From assembly GCA_019752115.1 (NCBI GenBank), contig JAIEMN010000023.1, positions 62,001-126,000 on the forward strand: DNA of 64,000 nt, read 5' to 3'. The stretch comes from Gemmatimonadaceae bacterium. Its GTDB lineage: Bacteria; Gemmatimonadota; Gemmatimonadetes; Gemmatimonadales; Gemmatimonadaceae. Below the pieces are notes generated by a model. The model was not told where the DNA came from. It saw only the letters and a list, made by a program, of their open reading frames with translations, and made no database searches. The position numbers were made by a program, and so were the translations under genes. Positions 30,593-38,713 of this stretch are shown here, one piece after another. Within the stretch, counting starts at the first letter, position 1; each line of letters opens with the position of its first letter.

Positions 30593-31264
30593 CTAGGCGT
30601 CGGCGACGACGCCCGTCTCGAGCGCGAAACGCGTCAGCCCGGCCACCGAGTGGATCGACAGCTTTCGCATGAGGCTTTCGCGGTGCGCCTCCACCGTCCG
30701 GCGGCTGATCCCAAGCTCGGCGGCGATGGCCTTGTTCGTGAGCCCTCGGGCCACGCCGGCCAGCACATCGCGCTCGCGAGGCGTCAGCAGCTCGAGCTGC
30801 TGGGCCGTGGGTTCGGCCTCGGCCGCCGGCTCGACCGAGGTGAGCTTGCGTACCACCGCCGGCGAGAAGAAGGTGCCCCCCGCCTGCACCGCCCGGATGG
30901 CGGCGCGCAGCTCCTCACCCGCCGAGTCCTTGAGCAGGTAGCCGTTCGTCCCGATGCGCATCCCTTCGCGCACGTACTCGCCCTGATCATGCATCGACAA
31001 CAGCAGGATCTTGGCGGTGGGGAGCAGCTCCCGGAGCCGCTCGGCCGCCTTGAGCCCCGTCTCCTCGGGCATGGTGATGTCGAGCACGATGACATCGGGG
31101 CGATGCTGCACCGCGAGGTCCACGGCGGCCCGTCCGTTCGATGCTTCCGCCACCACCTCGATGTTCGGATCGGCATCGAGGACGTACCGCAGCCCCTCGC
31201 GCACGAGGGCGTGGTCGTCGGCGATCAGGACACGAATGCGGGCTGGGCCCTCGGCGCTGGTCAT
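30593..31264 (-). CDS. NarL/FixJ-family response regulator
   Basis: The 223-residue protein has a receiver domain with the acidic pair in ADDH (15-18), phospho-acceptor Asp62 in VLDITMP and Lys in LLKDSAG. A LuxR-type helix-turn-helix follows (LTPRERDVLAGVARGLTNK then ISRRTVEAHRESLMRKL). It is the transcription factor of a two-component system. Its start overlaps the stop of the histidine kinase gene (ATGA), so the pair is coupled. Target genes are unknown. Confidence 0.95.
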   Translation of the reverse strand: MTSAEGPARIRVLIADDHALVREGLRYVLDADPNIEVVAEASNGRAAVDLAVQHRPDVIVLDITMPEETGLKAAERLRELLPTAKILLLSMHDQGEYVREGMRIGTNGYLLKDSAGEELRAAIRAVQAGGTFFSPAVVRKLTSVEPAAEAEPTAQQLELLTPRERDVLAGVARGLTNKAIAAELGISRRTVEAHRESLMRKLSIHSVAGLTRFALETGVVADA

Positions 31265-33162
31265 GCCGGGACGCTCACTGGGATGGGGACGGAAATCCGC
31301 ACTTCGGCACCCGGAGTGCGATTGGACAATTGAATATCGCCCCCCACCGCAAGGAGGCGCTCGCGCATGCCGGCGACCCCCATCCGATGTTCGGCGCCCA
31401 CCACGCGACCGTTCCGGAGGGCGGCGAAGCCCTTGCCGTCATCGCGCACGAGGAGCACGAGCTGCTCCGCCTGGACCTGCACCCAGACCTGCACCGCCTT
31501 CGCGTCGGCATGACGGGCCACGTTCGACAGCGCCTCCTGCAGGGCGCGGAAGATGGCCAGCTCGGCATCGCTGCTGAGCGCTGGCAAGGTGGCCGGGCAA
31601 TCGAAGGCGGTCTGCAGGCCGCTGCGTTCAGCAAAATCGGTGACCAGCGAGTGCAGCGCTGGGCGCAGCCCCAGATCATCGAGCAGCGTGGGGCGCAACG
31701 CACTCGTGACCTGCCGGATGCTGGCGATGCCGGTGTCCACGAGCGTCAGCAGGCGATCGATGCGCGGACCGGCGCCCTCCACCAGCTGTGCGCGCAGTGC
31801 CCCGATCTGCATCTTCACCGCCGAAAACACCTGGGCCGTTTCGTCGTGCAATTCGCGCGACAGACGGCGACGCTCTTCCTCGTGATGCCGCACCATGCGC
31901 ACCGAGAGCTGCTCGAGGTCGCGCGTGCGGTCGGCGAGCTGTCGATCAAGCGCCCACTGCTCGAGCGCGGCGCCCACCTGCTGACCGAGCGCCATGAGGA
32001 AGTCATCGTCGAGCGCGGTGAACGGATTGCGCACCTCACCGGCCATCACGAGGGCACCCACGAGGTGCGTGCCCGACCCCACCGGGAGCGCCGCGATGAA
32101 TGGCTGGCGGCCACTGGCGGCCACGACCTGCGGCTGCCGTGTCTGTCGCACCCGTCGCAACGCGGCGAGCACCGCCGGCGTGGGTTCTTCACCCACCCAC
32201 GACGCCGCCACGCCCGCGCCGCGCACGAAGTGCCCGGGCGCACCGAGATCGATCGGCTCGGCCGCCGCCCGCGCGGCACGCCCCGCCTGGAGCACGCGCT
32301 CGAGCGCATCGCCGGCTTCGTCATCCGGTTCGGCGGTGCCAGCGGGCACGTCGTACAGATACATGGCCGTGCCATTCACGCCCGGCAGACCAAGCGGACG
32401 CGTCAGCAGCACATCGAGCGGATCGGCGCCGCGCTCACGCCGCTGCAAGTCACCGGAGAGCGCCGAGAGCGCGCGCACGCCGCGCCCGAGGTCGTCGAGC
32501 ACGAGGAGCATCAACCCCGCCGCGACGAGCAGCTCGAAGGCGATATCGAGATAGTAGCCCCAGGGCGTCCACGCGCCCTGCGCGCGCAGGAAGGGGTAGT
32601 CGAGGTGGTGCAGTCCCCAGAGCCCAAAGGAAAACGCGAGCAGCTTGGCGCCACTCGAGCCGACGAGACGATGGTGCCGCCAGAAGACCCACCCGGTCCA
32701 GATCGTGGCCGCGCTCAAGAAGAGCACGGCCGGCAGCGCGGCCCAGATGAACTGCTGCAGCACATAGATCGCGAGATACGACCAGAGTGGCGGGAAGAGC
32801 GCCACCGCCAGGTAGATCGCGCGCGGGCGCGGCTGGCGCAGAAAGACCAGCGCCGCCCATAGCAACGCCAGTGCCGTCCAGCCGGTCGTGACCTGATGCC
32901 AGTACAGCCACACGCGCTGCCCCGACAGCAGGAACGACAGAATGCAGAACAACCGCGCGACGTACACACTCCACGCCACGGCGAACAGCCCGAACCACGG
33001 GCGTCGGTAGCGCACCCACAAGTGCGCACACAACGCTGCCACGCCGCTCGTCACCGCTCCCTGCAGCAGCGTGGCCGAGAGGTCGGGATTGATGAGACTG
33101 GGCGCGCGCAGCTCGGTATCGATCTGCAGCAGCGCCGGGAGCAGCGAACTGAGAACGCTCAC
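31261..33162 (-). CDS. Membrane sensor histidine kinase (HisKA_3)
   Basis: The 633-residue protein has about seven N-terminal membrane helices (roughly 30-225), a GAF-like middle (about 240-410) and a HisKA_3 domain whose phosphorylated His is in LSRELHDETAQ. A HATPase_c domain follows (EALSNVARHADAK, RDDGKGF, GVAGMRERL). This is the NarX/DesK-type architecture that pairs with NarL-type regulators, and the regulator gene follows with a 4-bp overlap. The stimulus is unknown; the multi-helix sensor suggests a membrane or lipophilic signal. Confidence 0.93.
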   Translation of the reverse strand: MSVLSSLLPALLQIDTELRAPSLINPDLSATLLQGAVTSGVAALCAHLWVRYRRPWFGLFAVAWSVYVARLFCILSFLLSGQRVWLYWHQVTTGWTALALLWAALVFLRQPRPRAIYLAVALFPPLWSYLAIYVLQQFIWAALPAVLFLSAATIWTGWVFWRHHRLVGSSGAKLLAFSFGLWGLHHLDYPFLRAQGAWTPWGYYLDIAFELLVAAGLMLLVLDDLGRGVRALSALSGDLQRRERGADPLDVLLTRPLGLPGVNGTAMYLYDVPAGTAEPDDEAGDALERVLQAGRAARAAAEPIDLGAPGHFVRGAGVAASWVGEEPTPAVLAALRRVRQTRQPQVVAASGRQPFIAALPVGSGTHLVGALVMAGEVRNPFTALDDDFLMALGQQVGAALEQWALDRQLADRTRDLEQLSVRMVRHHEEERRRLSRELHDETAQVFSAVKMQIGALRAQLVEGAGPRIDRLLTLVDTGIASIRQVTSALRPTLLDDLGLRPALHSLVTDFAERSGLQTAFDCPATLPALSSDAELAIFRALQEALSNVARHADAKAVQVWVQVQAEQLVLLVRDDGKGFAALRNGRVVGAEHRMGVAGMRERLLAVGGDIQLSNRTPGAEVRISVPIPVSVPA

Positions 33163-33164
33163 CG

Positions 33165-34778
33165 CTAGCCGTCCACCGGCGAGACGCTGGGCACGCGACC
33201 ATCGCCATCCTTGCCGGTCACGTGGTAGACCACGCGCGATGGGAAGGCGAAGGTGGTACCGCGCCCGCGGACAATCCGCATGAACTCCAGAAACAGGTCA
33301 TGGCGGATGCGGAGGAACTGGTTCCATTCGGTGGTGCGGAACCAGCTCACGATATTGAAGCGCACGGCCGAATCGGTGAACGCCACGATGTGCACGCGCA
33401 CGGTGTCCGGCCAGATGAGCGGCTGAGCGCGCAGCGCCGCTTCAATGTCATCGCGAATCTGCGCGAGCTGCTCCGGCGTCGTATCGTAGGGCACGTCGAG
33501 ATCGGTACGGAACAGAATGCGGTCGCGTTCACCAAACGTCTCGATGCGTTCGTCGGCGAGTCGCCCATTCGGGACGCGCACGACGGTGCGATCGATCGTC
33601 CGAATGCTCGTGCTGCGCAACCCGATGCGTTGCACTTCGCCTTCGGTGGTGCCGGCGCGCACCCAGTCCCCCACGCGGAAGGCGTGGTCGGCGGCGAGGC
33701 TTACGCTGCCAAAGAGGTGCTCGACGGTCTTCTGCGCGGCGAGGGCCACGGCGATACCGCCGATCCCGAGACCGGCGAGTAGCGTACCCACGGGATACCC
33801 GAACTGCGCGAGCGCCACGAGCAGCGCGATGACGGCGACCGTCACGCGCAGGATGTTGCCGAACAGCGGCACCAGCGTGCGGGCCTGCGCCCCCTGCCCG
33901 CTCGCATCGGCCGCGCGTTCGATGCGCAGCTGCGCGAGCCGGATGATCCGGAGCAGGGCCCAGAAGAGCGCGATGAGCAGCAGGCCGCGCGTGGACGCCG
34001 ACACAAAGGCGGCGACGCGCGGATTGAGCTGCAAGAGCGAGAGGAGCGGCTCGGCGACCAGCGCCGCGGCCCACAACCGGAAGGGCCCGCGCAGATTCTC
34101 GAGCAGCAGATCATCCCAATCGGTGACCGTGCGGGCCGCGAGGCGCCCGAGCACGTTGCGCAGCACCGCCCCCAGCAGCCACGCGAGCAACACCAGCGTG
34201 GGGATGATGATGGCCAGCCCGAGCCACTGCCAGTAATACACGTTGAGCGGCCCTTCGCGCTGCAGCGAGCGCGGGAGCCGATCGCGCAGCCACGGCGCGC
34301 CAAGCGATTCGTACCAGGCGTCGATGTTGCCCACACTGGTGCTGGCGAGCACCCAGCGCGAGGGATCTGCCCCGATGCGCACGAGGCGCAGGACATCCTC
34401 GCGGCCATTGGGGCTGAGGATCACGCCGAGACGGTCGCCGGTAAGATCGCCGTCGGTGGTATCACCCGCCGCGAGCGGCGAGAGGGTGCGCACATCGAGC
34501 GCGAGGCGCTGATCGATGACGGATTTGAGGCGCTTGGCGAGCGCGGGGGCCCGCTCGCGCTCCGACGCCGGAACCGCCAGGAAATCCGCGGCGCCGGTCC
34601 AGTCATTGGCCTCGGCGAGGCGCAGGTACGCCTGCACGGCCGCGCGCGGGGAGGCGGGCGACACCGCCACGGCAGCGGTGTCGGCGATGGGGCGGCGCGG
34701 GGCGAGCCCGAGCTGTGCCTGAGCCGTCGCCGCGGTGAGCCCCACGGCGAGGGCGGCAGTCCACATGTGTCTCCACAT
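33165..34778 (-). CDS. MscS-family mechanosensitive channel with N-terminal exported domain
   Basis: The 537-residue protein has a signal peptide (about 1-22), a periplasmic helical domain (about 35-150), about five membrane helices (165-370) and a cytoplasmic MscS beta and alpha/beta domain. The pore helix region reads LAGLGIGGIAVALAAQKTVE, followed by LFGSVSLAADHAFRVGDWV, both typical of MscS-like proteins. It would release solutes on membrane tension. I chose the ATG at 34778; another is at 34766. Its start lies 15 bp from the tRNA-Lys remnant. The HisKA_3 kinase gene follows after 2 bp, so co-transcription is possible. Confidence 0.9.
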   Translation of the reverse strand: MWRHMWTAALAVGLTAATAQAQLGLAPRRPIADTAAVAVSPASPRAAVQAYLRLAEANDWTGAADFLAVPASERERAPALAKRLKSVIDQRLALDVRTLSPLAAGDTTDGDLTGDRLGVILSPNGREDVLRLVRIGADPSRWVLASTSVGNIDAWYESLGAPWLRDRLPRSLQREGPLNVYYWQWLGLAIIIPTLVLLAWLLGAVLRNVLGRLAARTVTDWDDLLLENLRGPFRLWAAALVAEPLLSLLQLNPRVAAFVSASTRGLLLIALFWALLRIIRLAQLRIERAADASGQGAQARTLVPLFGNILRVTVAVIALLVALAQFGYPVGTLLAGLGIGGIAVALAAQKTVEHLFGSVSLAADHAFRVGDWVRAGTTEGEVQRIGLRSTSIRTIDRTVVRVPNGRLADERIETFGERDRILFRTDLDVPYDTTPEQLAQIRDDIEAALRAQPLIWPDTVRVHIVAFTDSAVRFNIVSWFRTTEWNQFLRIRHDLFLEFMRIVRGRGTTFAFPSRVVYHVTGKDGDGRVPSVSPVDG

Positions 34779-34792
34779 GCGCCACAATCTAA

Positions 34793-34834
34793 TGACCGGG
34801 GTGGGGATCGAACCCACGACCTACGGATTAAAAG
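34793..34834 (-). other. Prophage attachment site: truncated 3' half of tRNA-Lys (UUU)
   Basis: Read on the minus strand, the segment starts at anticodon loop CTTTTAA (anticodon TTT), then has the 3' anticodon-stem strand, a perfect T-arm (GTGGG/CCCAC around TTCGATC) and a 3' acceptor strand CCCGGTC with discriminator A. The 5' half of a tRNA does not follow; sequence beyond 34834 is unrelated. This is what remains when a phage integrates into a tRNA 3' half and rebuilds the full gene at the other end. The intact tRNA-Lys should be past the right edge of the window. Confidence 0.85.
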
Positions 34835-35003
34835 AGAGGAGGCAGGCGGGCGCGCCGTCGGACGCGACGGGCCGCGCTAAGGGGACGGCGCCCGCCACCC
34901 CTCGGGGCCGACCGGCCGCGCCCGCGGGGGTGCGTGCCACGGTGTGTCCACCCGAACTCCTCGCCGCGTTCGCCCTCGCCGCCTGGGCGCGGAGGCTCCA
35001 GCC

Positions 35004-35261
35004 ATGGGGCTGACCGCGACGCCGGCGCCGCCGACGTTCACCGTCCGGCGGGACTCCTACAAGGCGCGGGTGCTGTTCGCGATGAGCGCGGACGCCGACG
35101 CGCCCACGCCGTTGACGGCGCTCCACGCGGCGGTGCCGGACATCTCGCGCGCGCACCTGGGCGTGCTGCTGGCGCAGCTCTTGGGGCTCGGGGCCATTCA
35201 ACGGACGGGCCGCGCGCAGTACGTGCGCCTCGTCGGCGAAACGCGGGAGTTCCGCGGATGA
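35004..35261 (+). CDS. Small winged-helix-like phage protein
   Basis: 85 residues. The central part (SYKARVLFAMSADADAPTPL, then ISRAHLGVLLAQLLGLGAIQ) reads like a short winged-helix DNA-binding domain, ending with a beta-hairpin (RAQYVRLVGE). The ATG at 35004 follows a GGAGG site at the right distance. An upstream GTG at 34944 would add an unconvincing Arg-rich extension. It is the first gene inside the prophage boundary and starts the overlapping early operon. Confidence 0.6.
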   Translation: MGLTATPAPPTFTVRRDSYKARVLFAMSADADAPTPLTALHAAVPDISRAHLGVLLAQLLGLGAIQRTGRAQYVRLVGETREFRG

Positions 35262-35476
35262 GCCGCCTGTCCAAGCCCGTGACCATCGCACTGACCTCAC
35301 GCGCGATCCTCGCCTTCCTGCTCGAGGCGCTGCGCCTGCGCTCCACCCGCTATCGCGCCACGCGGTATGTCGCGTCTACGAGCCGTCGTCCTCGGGTGCG
35401 CATCGACTCTGCCGCTGCGCGGCGCGGGGCAGCAGAAGTACGCGCGGCGCTCCGTGCCATGGAGCGTACACGATGA
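35258..35476 (+). CDS. Small basic phage protein, unknown
   Basis: 72 residues, very rich in Arg and Ala (about one residue in four is Arg), suggesting a nucleic-acid-binding protein. The start overlaps the previous stop (ATGA), and the next gene's ATG overlaps its own stop. No family is recognised. Confidence 0.5.
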   Translation: MSRLSKPVTIALTSRAILAFLLEALRLRSTRYRATRYVASTSRRPRVRIDSAAARRGAAEVRAALRAMERTR

Positions 35477-35676
35477 ACCGAATCGATGTCATGCGGTTAC
35501 TCGATCAGGCGTCCCTGATCCTGCTCGTGGCGACGTCCGTGCGCTTTGGGAAGGCGTACGCGGCGAGTGACTTCAACCTCGCGGCCATCTGCATGGTGGT
35601 CGCCATCGGGTGCGGCTTTGCGTGCGAAAAGATCAGCACACACCGCGACAAGCTCGTGCGGGAGGGTGCCCGATGA
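35473..35676 (+). CDS. Small phage membrane protein
   Basis: 67 residues. It has a hydrophobic N-terminal stretch (ASLILLVATSV) and a second helix NLAAICMVVAIGCGFAC, then a basic tail. It is probably a one- or two-helix inner-membrane protein. It overlaps both neighbours by 4 bp. Function unknown; holin-like, superinfection-exclusion or host-takeover roles are all possible. Confidence 0.5.
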   Translation: MNRIDVMRLLDQASLILLVATSVRFGKAYAASDFNLAAICMVVAIGCGFACEKISTHRDKLVREGAR

Positions 35677-35810
35677 TGTGGCGCAATCCCTTGCAGCCGT
35701 ATTCCCCGGCGGTGCTGGCGTTGTGCTACGCCTGCCTCTTCGTGGCCTTCTACGCGTTCGCGTTGGCCATCTCGACACCCGTCGCGACCTGGGAGGACGA
35801 GCATGAATAA
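35673..35810 (+). CDS. Very small phage membrane protein
   Basis: 45 residues with a single strong membrane helix (VLALCYACLFVAFYAFALAI) and an acidic tail (WEDEHE). A GGAGGG site lies 7 bp before the ATG at 35673. The frame is open further upstream but lacks a ribosome binding site there. It overlaps the preceding gene by 4 bp and the next by 8 bp. Function unknown. Confidence 0.5.
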   Translation: MMWRNPLQPYSPAVLALCYACLFVAFYAFALAISTPVATWEDEHE

Positions 35811-36066
35811 GCCCATCTCCCAGCGCGAGGCGCGCGCGCTGAAGCGGCGTGTGCGCGAGCTCGAGGAGCGCGAGGCGGCGCTGCGGCGTTCGCTCGGAAC
35901 CGACTACTTGGGCACGTGGGTATGTCGCACCGTCCCAAACGATGCGCTCCGAGACATTCTCCGCACGAGCGCGCGCCTCGGATTCGTGACCGTTGCTCGC
36001 CTGAACTATGAAGGCGATGGACTGAACTTCTACGCGGTGCCGACGGAGGTGCGTCGTGCGCCCTGA
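35803..36066 (+). CDS. Phage protein with N-terminal coiled coil
   Basis: 87 residues. Positions about 6-32 form a charged helix (REARALKRRVRELEEREAAL) likely to be a coiled coil, followed by a small mixed domain ending in GLNFYAVPTEVRRAP. No family recognised. It overlaps the following small membrane-protein gene by 11 bp. Confidence 0.55.
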   Translation: MNKPISQREARALKRRVRELEEREAALRRSLGTDYLGTWVCRTVPNDALRDILRTSARLGFVTVARLNYEGDGLNFYAVPTEVRRAP

Positions 36067-36223
36067 CGAAGCCCGAGACATCGACGCGCTCGCGCGCGCC
36101 AGGAACCGCGAGGACGGCAACGCCACGCCAGAAGGCTGCATCGTCGCGTCGCTGCTTGCCGTCGGCTGCTGGGTCGCGATCGCCGTACTCGCCGCTCGAT
36201 TCTTTCGGATGGTGGCGTCATGA
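36056..36223 (+). CDS. Very small phage membrane protein, GTG start
   Basis: 55 residues. After a charged N-terminus, one membrane helix spans about 28-48 (IVASLLAVGCWVAIAVLAAR). The GTG at 36056 follows GGAGGT by 5 bp, a strong site, and the stop overlaps the next ATG (ATGA). It is the third single-helix small protein in this operon. Confidence 0.5.
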   Translation: MRPDEARDIDALARARNREDGNATPEGCIVASLLAVGCWVAIAVLAARFFRMVAS

Positions 36224-36780
36224 CCGCGCCCGAGCCAGATGACCTCGACCGTCTCGTCGAGGATCTCACCGACGCCGAAATCCTCGCCTCGATTGGCGTC
36301 CCGAACGCGACGGCTGATCGGGTGACCATCGCGCCGCCGTACGGTCTGACCGCGCCCGAGCCGGAAGTGATCGCGAGGTTGACCGACGATGCACTATGCG
36401 ACGAATCGGTTACTGAGGTTCTGACGAGCGACTTGCGCGAGTTGTTGTTGTCGCATCGCGCCCTCGCCACGCGCTGCGCGGCGGCGGAAACGCTTGCCAA
36501 GGAGAACGCCGGAATCGTTAGCGGTCTGTTGGCTATGCTCCACAACACAAAAGCCGACCTCACCGCCGCGCGGGCGCAGGTGGCGGCGATGGAGGTGGAT
36601 GCGAAGCGGTTGGACTTTCTCGAATCCGCCAAGGTTTTTCAGGCGGCGTTCTACCCGTTGGAGAACCCGCCGCGTTGGGAACTCGACGCATGGGATACCA
36701 CCACTGGTGCGACGTTGCGCGAAGCCATCGACGCCGCCCTCCCCACCCCCACCCCGCAGCCGGAGCAGGATGATGCCTAG
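36220..36780 (+). CDS. Phage hypothetical protein with helical middle
   Basis: 186 residues. The acidic N-terminus has two copies of a TAPEPD/TAPEPE-type phrase (about 2-7 and 47-52). Positions about 80-130 are helical and probably coiled. The C-terminus ends with a Pro-rich PTPTPQPEQDDA tail. That tail recurs in neighbouring genes, and its DNA supplies the GGAG used by the next gene. The ATG at 36220 overlaps the previous stop. Function unknown. Confidence 0.6.
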   Translation: MTAPEPDDLDRLVEDLTDAEILASIGVPNATADRVTIAPPYGLTAPEPEVIARLTDDALCDESVTEVLTSDLRELLLSHRALATRCAAAETLAKENAGIVSGLLAMLHNTKADLTAARAQVAAMEVDAKRLDFLESAKVFQAAFYPLENPPRWELDAWDTTTGATLREAIDAALPTPTPQPEQDDA

Positions 36781-36952
36781 AACGCGCATGTGTCGCATCG
36801 ACCTGTCGTTTCCCGATGCTCGCGTGGAATACAAGTGGCCAGAGCGAACAGCCGACGAAGAACAGAATAAGCGCATTTCCGAGATCATGGTGGACGCGCT
36901 CAAGCAAGTGATCGCCATTCACAAGAGAACCACCACCCCGCAGCCGGAGTAA
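36770..36952 (+). CDS. Small phage hypothetical protein
   Basis: 60 residues, starting MMPRTRMCRIDLSFPD and ending in TTTPQPE. The ATG at 36770 (or 36773) follows CCGGAGCAGG and overlaps the previous gene by 11 bp. The middle is an amphipathic helix (RISEIMVDALKQVIAIH). The terminal TTPQPE is the same tail as in the flanking genes. Function unknown. Confidence 0.5.
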   Translation: MMPRTRMCRIDLSFPDARVEYKWPERTADEEQNKRISEIMVDALKQVIAIHKRTTTPQPE

Positions 36953-36957
36953 CCACC

Positions 36958-37695
36958 ATGACGATGATTCTGCCCGAGCGCGCGGCGCTCCTTGAGACGG
37001 TGACGTTTGACAGCGGCGCACACAAGGCCGACGATGGCGCGATGTGCGTAATGGAAGCCGCCGCGTACATCGCGGGCGAACCGTGGAGCGATCACCCGCA
37101 GTGCGTATCGCCCGTGATCTCGGCGTTCCTGCGGAACTGGAATGATTCACTGCCGGAACCGCCGCGCACGGAGTTGTTGCGCCCGTTGCTGCCGCTGGTG
37201 ATCGGCACGCGCACCACCGCAGCCGATGAGGAAACGCGCGCGTGGATGGCGACCGATTGGTTGGTGCGCGTGCAGGCGCCCGCATGGATGGACCTTACCG
37301 ACCGGCTCAAGCCGCACGCTGACGCACTGCGCGCGTTGCCACCGCTGACGAGTGCCGAGATCGCAACGGCGTGTGCGTCGGTGTTGGATGCCGCCCGCAA
37401 GGAATCGGCCGCTGCGGGGGCCGCTGCGTGGGCCGCTGCGGTGGCCGCTGCGAGGGCCGCTGCGAGGGCCGCTGCGAGGGCCGCTGCGTGGGACGCTGCG
37501 GGGGACGCTGCGTGGGACGCTGCGGTGGCCGCTGCGAGGGCCGCTGCGAGGGCCGCTGCGTGGGACGCTGCGGGGGACGCTGCGGACAAGGCTCTTGCCC
37601 CTACCGTTGCCACGTTGCAATCGTCTGCCGTTGAACTGGTGCAGCGCATGTGTGCCGTTGGACGTGCCACCCCGCAGCCGGAGCAGGAAGGATGA
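36958..37695 (+). CDS. Phage protein with tandem Ala-rich tetrapeptide repeats
   Basis: 245 residues. The first 140 residues (MCVMEAAAYIAGEPWSDHP, then ISAFLRNWNDSLP and AADEETRAWMATDWLVR) resemble a conserved hypothetical family I recall from actinophages and bacterial genomes. Residues about 150-210 are a run of AAAx/DAAx tetrapeptides (x = R, W, G, V), probably a long helix, encoded by 12-bp DNA repeats. The protein ends in ATPQPEQEG, the tail shared with neighbours. An upstream GGAG 8 bp before the ATG sets the start. Function unknown. Confidence 0.65.
   Translation: MTMILPERAALLETVTFDSGAHKADDGAMCVMEAAAYIAGEPWSDHPQCVSPVISAFLRNWNDSLPEPPRTELLRPLLPLVIGTRTTAADEETRAWMATDWLVRVQAPAWMDLTDRLKPHADALRALPPLTSAEIATACASVLDAARKESAAAGAAAWAAAVAAARAAARAAARAAAWDAAGDAAWDAAVAAARAAARAAAWDAAGDAADKALAPTVATLQSSAVELVQRMCAVGRATPQPEQEG
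37408..37586. repeat. 12-bp minisatellite inside a coding sequence
   Basis: About 15 tandem copies of (G)CCGCTGCG plus a variable triplet, in steps of exactly 12 bp. The order of variable triplets (gtg, agg, agg, tgg, then ggg) occurs twice, suggesting a larger unit was duplicated. The period keeps the reading frame, so copy-number change would only lengthen or shorten the helix. Confidence 0.9.
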
Positions 37696-38357
37696 AACTC
37701 TATCTATTCGACAAGTGGGAAGGCGCGCGGTCGTTCAGCCGTGACGAGCGTGGTCTTGTGACGACCACCTGCGAGGACGACTCGCTCCCCGAGGCAATGG
37801 CCAGTGATTCGCCAGTCGGGGCGCTGTGTGTATGGGAAGGGACTATCTACGATCCGCGCAAGCTGACAGACGACGAGCTAGACGAGCTTGGTATTTCACC
37901 AGAGGCGGCGCGTGAGTGTGACGAGTGGTGGCAAGGCAAGATGCGCCCTGCTACCGACGCCGAGATTCTTGCTGTCCTGTCGTTTGCACCAAACACTCAC
38001 ACCCCCGCCCCGTCCGTCGCCACCCCCGACGTGGTGTTGCCGTGTTCACAGTGCGGCGGGCGTGGATACGTGAAGGTTATCGACCGGAGCGGCGGCTACG
38101 CGCTGCCGACCAGCATGGCGTGTATGTGCGAAGCGGGTCAGGCCATCGTTGGCCGTTTGCCTGACACTGCCACCCCCGACGCGCGGCGGGTGGTGGAGCT
38201 GAACGAGTGGCGCGTGACCTACGCGAACGGCAATCAGGGATTCCCGCGAACGACTCGGGAAGAAGCGCAGCAAATCGCCGACGACGACAACGCCAATTTC
38301 CCCGGCTGTGGTGCGCGTGTTGTGCGCGTGGCGCTGATTGAGGAGGCCAGCGCATGA
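37692..38357 (+). CDS. Phage hypothetical protein with a Cys-rich module
   Basis: 221 residues. A segment PCSQCGGRGYVKV followed by CMCEAGQ (about 117-155) looks like a DnaJ-type or single zinc-binding CxxCxGxG module. The N-terminal half is acidic with WEG repeats (KWEGARSF, VWEGTIYDP). Near its C-terminus ARRVVELNEWRVTYANG begins a short domain. The ATG at 37692 overlaps the previous stop, with GGAAGG just upstream. Function unknown. Confidence 0.6.
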   Translation: MKLYLFDKWEGARSFSRDERGLVTTTCEDDSLPEAMASDSPVGALCVWEGTIYDPRKLTDDELDELGISPEAARECDEWWQGKMRPATDAEILAVLSFAPNTHTPAPSVATPDVVLPCSQCGGRGYVKVIDRSGGYALPTSMACMCEAGQAIVGRLPDTATPDARRVVELNEWRVTYANGNQGFPRTTREEAQQIADDDNANFPGCGARVVRVALIEEASA

Positions 38358-38713
38358 GCTTTCGCATTACGGCGCTCGTCATCAACGGGCGCACCTACGA
38401 ACGGCGCAAAGGGCGCAGCGTCAACCGCTGGTCGTACATGCCGAACAACGGGCACCCCCGTGTGTGGGTGCATCGCGAGAGCCGGTTGCATCATGCGCTG
38501 GAACGCATGGCGCTGACCGAAGAACAGATTCAGGACATGCAGGCGCGCATCGGCCCTGTCGTGGCCGCTGCGGTGGAGTTCACGCGCTTGCACGATGAGT
38601 TGAGCGCACGGAGCGACCTAGCGCTCGGACTGGCTGCGAAAGTCAACGACGCTGAGGGAGAGCTACACGCCGCCGTCCGCGCCCTCGCCGCCACGACGCA
38701 GGGGGACGGGTGA
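38354..38713 (+). CDS. Phage hypothetical protein
   Basis: 119 residues. The basic N-terminus (VINGRTYERRKGRSVNRW) is followed by helices and an ATTQGDG tail whose DNA contains the Shine-Dalgarno of the next gene. The start overlaps the previous stop (ATGA). No family recognised. Confidence 0.55.
   Translation: MSFRITALVINGRTYERRKGRSVNRWSYMPNNGHPRVWVHRESRLHHALERMALTEEQIQDMQARIGPVVAAAVEFTRLHDELSARSDLALGLAAKVNDAEGELHAAVRALAATTQGDG

Noticed and set aside
34931-35013. Small 27-codon frame ending in ARRLQPWG before the first phage gene
   Set aside because: It has no ribosome binding site and overlaps the well-supported start at 35004; too short to support.
37408-37586. Possible CRISPR array in the repeat region
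   Set aside because: Units are 12 bp, tandem without unique spacers, and lie in frame inside a gene. This is a minisatellite.
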